A stretch of 5,725 bases of DNA from the NCBI GenBank assembly GCA_020628975.1, contig JAHDEF010000121.1, positions 1 to 5,725 of the forward strand, read 5' to 3'. A model generated the notes under the pieces. The model ran no database searches. It was not told the DNA's origin and saw only the letters and a program-made list of their open reading frames with translations. Numbering within the stretch: the stretch's first letter is position 1; each line of letters begins with the position of its first letter. A program made the position numbers and the translations under genes. Positions 1 through 5,670 of the stretch are shown here, in pieces. The DNA is from Aquimarina sp. (lineage in GTDB: Bacteria; Bacteroidota; Bacteroidia; Flavobacteriales; Flavobacteriaceae).

Positions 1-1130
1 AACGTTTAGAAACAGTTGAAGAATATTACTTCTCTAAAAAATTAAGAGAAGTACGTCAGTTAGCTTTGGATGGAAAGCCTATCATTAATATGGCTATCGG
101 AAGCCCCGACTTGGCTCCACCTGCAGAAGTGATTAAAAGCATCACTCAAGCGGTGTTGGTAGATGGCGCTCATAAATATCAGAGTTATCAAGGCTTACCT
201 GAGTTACGAGAAGCAATTGCTTCATTTTATCAAAAGCAATACGGCGTAACAATTAATCCTGAGCAAGAAATATTGCCCTTAATGGGTTCAAAGGAAGGGA
301 TTATGCATATTTCAATGGCATACCTAAACGAAGGCGATGAGGTTTTGATTCCTAACCCAGGGTATCCAACATATACTTCGGTAACCAAATTAATAGGGGC
401 AGAGCCTGTTTATTATGAATTGAATGCAGACGGAGGCTGGTTTCCCAATTTAGAATTGCTTGCAGCACAAGATTTATCTAAAGTAAAATTGATGTGGGTA
501 AATTATCCGCATATGCCAACAGGCGCAGAAGCTACCAAAGCGCAATTCCAAAAATTGATAGCATTCGCTAAAACAAATAATATTCTTTTAGTGAATGACA
601 ATCCTTACAGTTTTGTGTTAACGGAGAAACCTTTAAGTATTCTAAGTATTGAAGGAGCAAAAGAAGTAGCGTTAGAATTGAATTCCTTAAGTAAAACATT
701 CAATATGGCAGGTTGGCGTATTGGTATGGTGCTAGGTGATTCAGAAAAAATCAATGCTGTACTAAAGGTAAAATCCAATATGGATAGTGGCATGTTTCAA
801 GGATTGCAAAAAGGAGCAATTACAGCTTTAAATGTAAGTGATTCTTGGTACAAAGAAATGAATACTATTTACAGAAAGCGTCGTGAACTCATCTGGAAAA
901 TGGCAGATCATTTTGGTTGTACTTATGATAGAAAAGCAACCGGGATGTTTGTTTGGGCAAAATTACCAGAAAGTATTACAGATGCAGAAGCATTTATAGA
1001 TGGAATTTTGTATGATAAATCAATTTTTATCACCCCAGGAAGTATTTTCGGATCACAAGGAAATGGATACATCCGCTTTTCGTTGTGTATAAGCGAAGAA
1101 AAAATAGAGGAAGCAATTAAAAGGCTATAA
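1..1130 (+). CDS. PLP-dependent class I/II aminotransferase, probably aromatic amino acid biosynthesis (5' end cut by window)
   Basis: Fold-type I aminotransferase that transfers an amino group through pyridoxal phosphate in the cytoplasm. The reading frame is open to the window edge. The first full codon is at position 3 and the visible protein (375 residues) begins RLETVEEYYFSKKLREVR, so the TTG at 66 is internal and the true start lies a few codons upstream. Counting from position 3, the landmarks are N167 in WVNYPHMPTG, D199 and Y202 in NDNPYSF (ring contacts), the Schiff-base lysine K231 in SLSKTFNMAGWRIG, and the carboxylate-binding R358 in GYIRFSLC. The K-to-R distance fits the aspartate aminotransferase family, and the length is nearly full. 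It sits 55 bp before tyrA on the same strand, so I infer it makes tyrosine and/or phenylalanine from their 2-oxo acids. Substrate is not provable from sequence; aspartate or a broader range is possible. Confidence 0.9.
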   Translation, partial: RLETVEEYYFSKKLREVRQLALDGKPIINMAIGSPDLAPPAEVIKSITQAVLVDGAHKYQSYQGLPELREAIASFYQKQYGVTINPEQEILPLMGSKEGIMHISMAYLNEGDEVLIPNPGYPTYTSVTKLIGAEPVYYELNADGGWFPNLELLAAQDLSKVKLMWVNYPHMPTGAEATKAQFQKLIAFAKTNNILLVNDNPYSFVLTEKPLSILSIEGAKEVALELNSLSKTFNMAGWRIGMVLGDSEKINAVLKVKSNMDSGMFQGLQKGAITALNVSDSWYKEMNTIYRKRRELIWKMADHFGCTYDRKATGMFVWAKLPESITDAEAFIDGILYDKSIFITPGSIFGSQGNGYIRFSLCISEEKIEEAIKRL

Positions 1131-1185
1131 GCAATTAGCTTTTAGCAATTGGCAAAACATCGGCTAATAGCCAACAGCTATACAT
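1131..1185 (+). repeat. Intergenic spacer with small repeats and a dyad between aminotransferase and tyrA
   Basis: This 55-bp spacer carries GCAATT twice (1131-1136 and 1145-1150), an odd-centred palindrome GGCTAATAGCC (1162-1172), and arms AGC-AA-TTGGC (1144-1153) facing GCCAA-CA-GCT (1170-1179), which could fold into a weak interrupted hairpin. There is no U-tract, so it does not look like a terminator, and cotranscription with tyrA is likely. No Shine-Dalgarno sequence precedes tyrA. Short stop-rich AT spacers of this kind recur downstream of other genes here, but this one does not contain the 15-mer shared by the other two. Confidence 0.4.
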
Positions 1186-2037
1186 ATGAACGTATTTGTA
1201 ATAGGAGTAGGATTAATAGGAGGTTCGATAGTAACCGATATAAAGGCGCAATTTCAAGAAGCTACTATTTTTGGAGTTGATCGAAACAGTGCGCATTTAG
1301 ATAAGGCATTAGCCTTAGGTTTTATTGATCAAAAAGCTGAGTTCAATGATCTATATAAAGCTCATGTTGTAGTATTGGCTATTCCTGTAGATAAGGCAAA
1401 AGAGGTGGTGGTTGATGTATTAGATTCCATTAACGACTCTTGCTTGGTTTTTGATGTTGGTTCAACTAAAGAAGGTATTTGTACTAATGTAGCTAACCAC
1501 ACAAAACGCCAGTGCTTTTTAGCAGCTCACCCCATTGCAGGAACTGAGTTTTCAGGACCAACAGCGGCATTGAAGGGCTTGTTTCAAGGAAAATCGAATA
1601 TTATTTGCGAAGCAGAAAAAACGGGAGAACCTCAATTGAAATTAGGAGAAGAAATCTTCAAGCGTTTGGGTATGAAGTTAAGTTATATGGATGCAGCTTC
1701 GCATGATAAACATATCGCTTATGTATCGCACCTATCTCATGTAAGTTCCTTTATGTTAGGGAAAACAGTGATCGAAAAAGAAAAAGATGAAAAAGCTATT
1801 TTCGATATGGCGGGTAGTGGTTTTGCTTCTACAGTGCGTTTGGCTAAAAGTTCACCAGCGATGTGGACACCGATTTTCAAACAAAATAAAAAACATGTGT
1901 TAGAAGCTTTAGGAGAATTTATTGAAAATTTAAATGGTTTTAAAAAATTAATAGAAGAAGGTGATGATACACGTATTTTTCAAGAAATGGAAGATACCAA
2001 TAGAATCAAAGAAATTTTAAAAGGAATAGAGAAATAG
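1186..2037 (+). CDS. tyrA: Prephenate dehydrogenase (stand-alone TyrA)
   Basis: Oxidatively decarboxylates prephenate to 4-hydroxyphenylpyruvate with NAD(P)+ in the tyrosine branch. The 283-residue protein starts directly in the Rossmann fold, with G7-x-G9-xx-G12-G13 in VIGVGLIGGS. D32 in GVDRN at the end of strand 2 suggests NAD+ over NADP+. Catalytic-type motifs follow: VGSTKEG (91-97, S93), the catalytic histidine H115 in AAHPIAGTEFSGP, SHLSH (H182), and the substrate-binding arginine R218 in VRLAKSSPAMW. The C-terminal half is the helical dimerisation domain. There is no chorismate mutase or ACT domain, so any feedback control must differ from that of enzymes carrying those domains; in this cluster the mutase is fused to the DAHP synthase. 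The ATG start leaves the nucleotide-binding motif at the usual distance. The gene ends in tandem stops, TAG TAA. Use of arogenate instead of prephenate cannot be excluded. Confidence 0.95.
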   Translation: MNVFVIGVGLIGGSIVTDIKAQFQEATIFGVDRNSAHLDKALALGFIDQKAEFNDLYKAHVVVLAIPVDKAKEVVVDVLDSINDSCLVFDVGSTKEGICTNVANHTKRQCFLAAHPIAGTEFSGPTAALKGLFQGKSNIICEAEKTGEPQLKLGEEIFKRLGMKLSYMDAASHDKHIAYVSHLSHVSSFMLGKTVIEKEKDEKAIFDMAGSGFASTVRLAKSSPAMWTPIFKQNKKHVLEALGEFIENLNGFKKLIEEGDDTRIFQEMEDTNRIKEILKGIEK

Positions 2038-2078
2038 TAATTAGTTAATAGTCATTAGTTCGTAGTTGATAGTTGTTG
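2038..2078 (+). repeat. Stop-rich tail repeat after tyrA
   Basis: Degenerate AGTTAATAGT-like sequence directly after the tyrA stop. It contains the 15-mer TAGTTGATAGTTGTT at 2063-2077. The same 15-mer occurs on the minus strand at 4488-4502, right after the cyclotransferase stop, in the same orientation relative to the upstream gene. It has stop codons in several frames. Part of it, TAGTTGTT (2070-2077), is complementary to AACAACTA within both copies of the tandem repeat further down (2132-2139 and 2146-2153). Confidence 0.6.
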
Positions 2079-2107
2079 AAGCAATGCTGTTATCTTCAGT
2101 AAGTTTG
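2076..2107 (+). promoter_or_regulatory. Candidate Bacteroidota promoter for the DAHP synthase gene
   Basis: TAAGTTTG at 2100-2107 is an exact match to the Bacteroidota -7 box TAnnTTTG. A TTG at 2076-2078 lies 21 bp upstream, within the known spacing range for the -33 element. The TTG is at the end of the tail repeat. Initiation would fall near 2112-2115, giving a leader of about 100 nt that carries the tandem repeat and the dyad. Because the consensus is AT-rich, chance matches are common in such DNA. Confidence 0.4.
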
Positions 2108-2127
2108 ATTAAGCCTACAATTCTAAT

Positions 2128-2155
2128 AACAAACAACTAAAAACAAACAACTAAA
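2128..2155 (+). repeat. Perfect 14-bp tandem duplication in the DAHP synthase leader
   Basis: AACAAACAACTAAA occurs twice back to back (2128-2141 and 2142-2155) with no mismatch. It lies about 60-85 bp before the DAHP synthase start, between the candidate promoter and the dyad. It is A/C-rich with almost no G, so it would be unstructured by itself but can pair with the upstream TAGTTGTT. It could be replication slippage or a repeated binding site. Confidence 0.75.
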
Positions 2156-2168
2156 TAATAAAATAACC

Positions 2169-2199
2169 TATCTTTGGCGTCGCTTAGCGAATCCAAAGA
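2169..2199 (+). promoter_or_regulatory. Interrupted dyad overlapping a TATCTTTG box just before the DAHP synthase start
   Basis: TCTTTGG (2171-2177) pairs with CCAAAGA (2193-2199). Inside this, TCGC (2180-2183) pairs with GCGA (2187-2190) around a three-base loop, with a two-by-two mismatch between the stems. The element ends 15 bp before the ATG at 2215. Its left edge overlaps TATCTTTG (2169-2176), an exact TAnnTTTG match, but there is no TTG at the right distance upstream. It could be an operator at the DNA level or a hairpin near the ribosome entry site. It has no U-tract, so it is not an intrinsic terminator. Confidence 0.45.
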
Positions 2200-2214
2200 A
2201 TAATAACTTAAAGC

Positions 2215-3294
2215 ATGGAAAACAAGAAGGAACTTAGAAATTGGTTAGATGCTTATCAGCTAGACCATCCATTAGTAATTGCAGGACCTTGTAGTGCCGA
2301 AACGGAAGATCAAGTAGTACGTATCGCAAAAGAATTAAAAGAGACTGATGCTACCGTATTACGTGCAGGTATTTGGAAGCCTCGTACACGTCCAGGTAAT
2401 TTTGAAGGTGTGGGTGCTCTTGGATTAAAGTGGCTGCAAACCGCTAAGCAAGAAACAGGTATGTTAACAGCTACTGAAGTTGCTAACCCTAATCATGTGG
2501 AATTAGCCTTAGAGCATGACGTTGATATCTTATGGATTGGTGCTCGTAGTACAGTTTCTCCTTTTATTATTCAAGATATTGCTGAAGCTTGTCGAGGAAT
2601 TAAACAACCTGTTTTAGTAAAAAACCCTATCAATCCTGATTTGGCTTTATGGCTAGGAGCGGTTGAGCGCTTTGATACTTGTAACGTAGAGAATTTAGGA
2701 GTGATTCACAGAGGGTTCTCAACATACGAGAAAACCAAATACCGTAACATTCCAGAATGGCAAATACCGATCGATTTACAAGCAAAGTTTCCCGATCTTC
2801 CTTTAATTTTAGATCCTTCTCATATTGCGGGTCGTCGTGATATTATTCAAGATTTATGTCAAACAAGTTTAGACTTAAATTTTGATGGTATGATCATCGA
2901 AACGCATTATGATCCAGATAATGCTTGGTCTGATGCTAAGCAACAAATTACGCCTGCTACGTTAGTGCAAATCATGAAAGATTTGAAAGTACGCAAAGAA
3001 AAAGGAGGTTCGGAAGCTTACCAACATGCATTAACAGAATTACGTTCAAAAATTGATATTACTGATGAAGTAATCATTCAACAATTAGCGAAGCGTATGA
3101 AGATTGCTGATGAAATTGGTAAGGTGAAAGCAGAAAATAATGTTCAGATTTTACAAAATGACCGTTGGAATGCGATTCGTGAAAAATCTATTTCTGAAGG
3201 TGGGCAAGTAGGATTGAGTGAAGAATTTATTACAGAAGTATATAATGCGATTCACCAAGAATCTATTCGTCACCAACATAATATTGGAAAATAA
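2215..3294 (+). CDS. Bifunctional DAHP synthase (type I-beta) / chorismate mutase (AroQ)
   Basis: The first domain (about 1-260) condenses phosphoenolpyruvate with erythrose 4-phosphate to start the shikimate pathway. The second (about 270-355) turns chorismate into prephenate. The synthase domain shows AGPCSAE (C26), KPRTRPGNFEG (55-65), DPSHIAG (H203), IETHYDP (E229) and D240, giving the metal-ligand set Cys-His-Glu-Asp. The 26- and 11-residue spacings of the last three match the KDO8P-synthase-like DAHP synthases. The mutase domain aligns without gaps to E. coli AroQ at R277, R294, K305, R317, S350 and Q354, but the positions of E. coli Asp48 and Glu52 are Q314 and W318. This domain order is typical of Bacteroidota and can couple the two activities allosterically. 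Length (359) is normal. No Shine-Dalgarno is present. The gene is followed by a strong terminator and ends the aromatic cluster; it is also annotated aroG or aroA in relatives. Confidence 0.95.
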   Translation: MENKKELRNWLDAYQLDHPLVIAGPCSAETEDQVVRIAKELKETDATVLRAGIWKPRTRPGNFEGVGALGLKWLQTAKQETGMLTATEVANPNHVELALEHDVDILWIGARSTVSPFIIQDIAEACRGIKQPVLVKNPINPDLALWLGAVERFDTCNVENLGVIHRGFSTYEKTKYRNIPEWQIPIDLQAKFPDLPLILDPSHIAGRRDIIQDLCQTSLDLNFDGMIIETHYDPDNAWSDAKQQITPATLVQIMKDLKVRKEKGGSEAYQHALTELRSKIDITDEVIIQQLAKRMKIADEIGKVKAENNVQILQNDRWNAIREKSISEGGQVGLSEEFITEVYNAIHQESIRHQHNIGK

Positions 3295-3316
3295 AACGTC
3301 AAATTTTTATATACCG

Positions 3317-3348
3317 AAAAAGGCTTTCTTTGCAGAAAGCCTTTTTTT
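3317..3348 (+). terminator. Rho-independent terminator of the aromatic cluster
   Basis: Perfect stem GGCTTTCT (3322-3329) / AGAAAGCC (3334-3341) with a four-base loop TTGC, extended by five A-T pairs and followed by seven Ts (3342-3348). It starts 22 bp after the DAHP synthase stop. The A-run on its left (3317-3321) would also give a short U-tract for transcription from the minus strand. Confidence 0.92.
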
Positions 3349-3559
3349 GTATCGACAAAAGGGTATAAGCCCTAGAGTTTAACTTTAATTTTAAGAAATT
3401 ATTTCACGTAAATGGCTTGTGGGATTGCCCTGTGGGTAGTTTGTGTTATTTTTTTGAATAAATGTGTAATAGGTTGAAAATCTTATCGTCTATTATAATA
3501 AGAAAAGATCATTATAGTTAAGTTCACAAATAATAAATAGTTTAGTTAGTTGGTTATCT
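3349..3559. other. Unexplained 211-bp gap between two terminators at the convergent junction
   Basis: I see no convincing protein gene. The best plus-strand reading frame checked (3462-3521) is 19 codons with no family resemblance. The DNA is AT-rich apart from a short G-rich patch around 3414-3440, where TGTGGG occurs twice (3418-3423 and 3431-3436). A weak promoter-like pair, TTG at 3417-3419 and TAGTTTG at 3437-3443 with a 17-bp gap, faces the terminator at 3560-3599. A small plus-strand RNA is thus conceivable but unproven. No tRNA or known riboswitch was recognised. Confidence 0.4.
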
Positions 3560-3599
3560 AAAAAACCCTCAATTTCGTGCTTGGAATTGAGGGTTTTTT
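3560..3599 (-). terminator. Rho-independent terminator of kdsA (looks bidirectional)
   Basis: CCCTCAATT (3566-3574) pairs with AATTGAGGG (3585-3593), with one extra wobble and one G-C pair towards a six-base loop (3577-3582). Six As flank the left arm (3560-3565) and seven Ts the right arm (3594-3600). Read on the minus strand it lies 18 bp beyond the kdsA stop, with the A-run giving the U-tract. Read on the plus strand it would work equally well for any transcript from the gap at 3349-3559. Confidence 0.9.
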
Positions 3600-3617
3600 T
3601 ATGGGCTATTTTTAAAT

Positions 3618-4436
3618 TTAAAGATTCACAATAGTTTGCCTGATGGCTACTAGGTTTTTTAAAACACCTTTCAAATAATCTAAGTGTAGCATATTAGCAC
3701 CATCACTTTTAGCATTTGCAGGATCAAAATGTGTTTCTATAAATAATCCATCTACTCCAACGGCAATACCCGCACGAGCAATAGTTTCAATCATATCAGG
3801 TCTTCCTCCAGTAACTCCACTTGATTGATTGGGTTGTTGTAAGGAGTGAGTGACATCTAATACGGTGGTACCGTATTGCTTCATCGTGGGGATTCCTCGA
3901 AAATCAACAATCATATCTTGGTAACCGAACATAGTCCCTCGATCTGTAATCATAGCATTGTCATTACCGCTATCTTTAAGTTTACGCACGGCGTGTTGCA
4001 TAGCTTCAGGACTCATAAATTGCCCCTTTTTTAAATTTACCGTTTTTCCTGTTTCAGCAGCAGCGACCACCAAGTCGGTTTGGCGTACTAAAAAAGCAGG
4101 AATTTGTAAAATATCTACATATTCAGCAGCTTTAGCAGCATCTTCATTGGTATGGATATCTGTTACCGTTGGGATGTCAAAAGTTTCTCCAACTTTGCGT
4201 AAAATTTTCAACGCCTTATCGTCTCCAATTCCTGTAAAACTGTCAATACGACTACGATTGGCTTTCTTAAATGAACCTTTAAATACATAAGGTATTTTTA
4301 ATTCTGAAGTAATTTTAACTACTTTTTCAGCAATACGTAAAGCCATTTCTTCTCCTTCAATAGCACAAGGTCCAGCCAGTAAGAAGAAATTATTGCTATC
4401 CGTATTTTTTATATTGGGGATGTTGTTGATATTCAT
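3618..4436 (-). CDS. kdsA: 3-deoxy-8-phosphooctulonate (KDO-8-P) synthase, metal-dependent type
   Basis: Condenses phosphoenolpyruvate with arabinose 5-phosphate to KDO 8-phosphate in the cytoplasm, for the inner core of lipopolysaccharide. The ATG at 4436 gives 272 residues starting MNINNIPNIKN, the usual N-terminus and length. A TTG three codons upstream (4445) would only add MYL and is less likely. Motifs are LAGPCAIEGE (21-29), FKGSFKKANRSR (52-63), TDIHT (92-96), DRGTMFGY (165-172), DVTHSLQ (194-200) and FIETHFDPANAKSDG (232-246). Ligands C24, H197, E234 and D245 match the Cys-His-Glu-Asp set of metal-dependent enzymes such as that of Aquifex, and the 37- and 11-residue spacings agree. 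Metal-independent enzymes such as E. coli KdsA have Asn at the Cys position. It is a distant homologue of the DAHP synthase domain facing it. It has its own terminator and a promoter candidate upstream. Confidence 0.95.
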   Translation of the reverse strand: MNINNIPNIKNTDSNNFFLLAGPCAIEGEEMALRIAEKVVKITSELKIPYVFKGSFKKANRSRIDSFTGIGDDKALKILRKVGETFDIPTVTDIHTNEDAAKAAEYVDILQIPAFLVRQTDLVVAAAETGKTVNLKKGQFMSPEAMQHAVRKLKDSGNDNAMITDRGTMFGYQDMIVDFRGIPTMKQYGTTVLDVTHSLQQPNQSSGVTGGRPDMIETIARAGIAVGVDGLFIETHFDPANAKSDGANMLHLDYLKGVLKNLVAIRQTIVNL

Positions 4437-4463
4437 CAAATACAAAGTTTAAAATTCAAGATT

Positions 4464-4492
4464 CAAAATTACTAAAGACTAAAGACTAACAA
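4464..4492 (-). promoter_or_regulatory. Candidate Bacteroidota promoter for kdsA
   Basis: On the minus strand, TAATTTTG (4471-4464) exactly matches the -7 box TAnnTTTG, and TTG (4492-4490) lies 18 bp upstream. The predicted start is near 4457-4459, with a leader of about 20 nt to the ATG. The TTG sits inside the 15-mer tail repeat, and the spacer is made of the ACTAAAG repeats. It would let kdsA be transcribed apart from the cyclotransferase gene. Confidence 0.45.
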
Positions 4493-4506
4493 CTATCAAC
4501 TAATAA
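4471..4506 (-). repeat. Stop-rich tail repeat after the cyclotransferase gene
   Basis: Directly after the cyclotransferase stop. Read on the minus strand it contains TAGTTGATAGTTGTT (4502-4488), identical to 2063-2077 after tyrA and in the same orientation relative to the gene. Next to it the 7-mer ACTAAAG (plus-strand reading) is repeated, giving two and a partial third copy at 4471-4489. This 70-bp intergenic stretch also holds the kdsA promoter candidate. Confidence 0.6.
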
Positions 4507-5577
4507 CTATTCTACAACTTTAATCTCAAATAATTTATTCCAGTATTTACCAGTAACATATAATTGGTCTGTGTCTTGTTTGTAAGCAATACCGTTTAGC
4601 ACACGCTCTTTATCTGAGGCAGATACGCCTACTTCATTGCGAAGGTTTTTACAATTAATAATTCCTTCAATAGCACCGTTCTGCGGGTTAATTATAGCTA
4701 TACCATCTTTTTGCCAAGTGTTGGCATATATTTTACCATTTACCCATTCTAATTCATTAAATCGAGATTTTATTGATTTGTTGGTTGTGACTTGTATAGC
4801 TCCTTTTTCTTTTAGCGTTTCAGCGTCAAGCATCCAAATTTTAGTCGTTCCATCGCTTTTGTAAATGGTGTTTTTTCCGTCGTAGCAAATTCCCCACCCT
4901 TGTTTGCTGTTTTCGTAAGCAAAACTACCCAAAGGCTTTAAGCTTTCTAAGTCGTAGGTAAAGCCAATGTTTTTTCGCCAAGTGAGCTGATGAATTTTAT
5001 TATCAACAATTGTAATTCCTTCTGCAAAATAATCTTTTTTAAGGTTGTGTTCTTTTAGGGTTTCACCAGTAGTCAAGTTTTTCTTTAATAATTTTGACTC
5101 ACCATAACGACCTGTACTTTCATAAATAAATCCATTTTTAAATTCTAAACCTTGAGTAAAATGCTTATCGTTATGAGGATATGATTTTTCTATTTTACAC
5201 GAATATACTTTCGGCGCTGCATTGTTTAAAATAGTAACTTCTGTAATGCTCGAAAAAGTTCCTTCTTCAGTAAATACAGTAGCTTTAACGGGGTGATTTC
5301 CTAGTAAAAGATCATTTAATGGAATAGAAAATGGCTCATTAGCTTTAACTTCCTTAGTAATTCCTTGAAAATCATAAACTACTTTTTGTACAGGGCGTTT
5401 ATCATCGGTTTCAATATCGGCAACTAAAGTTTCTCCTAATTGATATTTGTTGTTTTCTTGAGCTACTTCAACAGTGAATTTATAAGTCTTTTTAGAGCTT
5501 CCACATTGAACATATAAAATGGCAATAACGCTTACTATAAATAGGTTTACAAATTTTATTTTGTTCATTTCGTTCAT
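4507..5577 (-). CDS. Glutaminyl-peptide cyclotransferase (plant-type QC), probable lipoprotein
   Basis: Predicted to convert N-terminal glutamine of peptides to pyroglutamate with release of ammonia. Residues 1-24 form a basic then hydrophobic signal (KIKFVNLFIVSVIAILYVQ) ending at C25, a likely lipidation site although the lipobox LYVQC is not canonical. The residues after Cys (GSSKK) are not acidic, so the known flavobacterial surface-export signal is absent and a periplasmic side is more likely. Residues about 31-120 look like a beta-sandwich (Ig-like) domain, inferred from LLGNHPVKATVFTEEGTFSS. Residues about 125-356 are the five-bladed propeller of the glutamine cyclotransferase family: HFTQGLEF (139-146), IYESTGRYGES (151-161), YFAEGITI (183-190), LTWR (198-201), QGWGICYDG (226-234), NELEWVNGKIYANTW (274-288), VLNGIAY (326-332) and VTGKYW (341-346). 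The ATG at 5568 is an almost equal alternative start. Physiological substrates are unknown. Confidence 0.88.
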   Translation of the reverse strand: MNEMNKIKFVNLFIVSVIAILYVQCGSSKKTYKFTVEVAQENNKYQLGETLVADIETDDKRPVQKVVYDFQGITKEVKANEPFSIPLNDLLLGNHPVKATVFTEEGTFSSITEVTILNNAAPKVYSCKIEKSYPHNDKHFTQGLEFKNGFIYESTGRYGESKLLKKNLTTGETLKEHNLKKDYFAEGITIVDNKIHQLTWRKNIGFTYDLESLKPLGSFAYENSKQGWGICYDGKNTIYKSDGTTKIWMLDAETLKEKGAIQVTTNKSIKSRFNELEWVNGKIYANTWQKDGIAIINPQNGAIEGIINCKNLRNEVGVSASDKERVLNGIAYKQDTDQLYVTGKYWNKLFEIKVVE

Positions 5578-5634
5578 TTTTTAGGAGTGCCCAAGATATT
5601 AAAATTTATAAAAGGTTTAGAAAACTGAAGTTCA

Positions 5635-5668
5635 TTGTTTATTAATCTGAAAAAGCATTGTATATTTG
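5635..5668 (+). promoter_or_regulatory. Bacteroidota promoter of the SRP RNA gene
   Basis: TATATTTG (5661-5668) fits TAnnTTTG exactly, and TTG (5635-5637) lies 23 bp upstream, at the long end of the known spacing. It stands immediately before the SRP RNA sequence, which makes it more credible than the other promoter matches in the window. Confidence 0.6.
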
Positions 5669-5670
5669 CT

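Noticed and set aside
66..68. TTG as start codon of the aminotransferase
   Set aside because: The frame is open upstream to the window edge and encodes the family's N-terminal segment EEYYFSKKLREV, so the TTG is an internal leucine codon.
605..793. 62-codon minus-strand open frame inside the aminotransferase gene
   Set aside because: It lies wholly antisense to the PLP-lysine region, which is clearly coding on the plus strand, and shows no family motif.
3462..3521. 19-codon ATG frame in the gap between terminators
   Set aside because: Too short, in AT-rich DNA, with no ribosome-binding or family signal.
3958..4290. 110-codon plus-strand open frame opposite kdsA
   Set aside because: It is the antisense shadow of strongly conserved kdsA codons; its composition is that of a mirror frame and no motif is visible.
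4637..4864. 75-codon plus-strand open frame with hydrophobic stretches opposite the cyclotransferase gene
   Set aside because: The hydrophobicity arises from the complement of the propeller coding sequence; there is no independent support for expression.
5578..5620. Minus-strand promoter for the cyclotransferase gene
   Set aside because: The closest match, TATCTTGG, departs from TAnnTTTG and no TTG stands at a suitable distance; the real promoter could not be placed.
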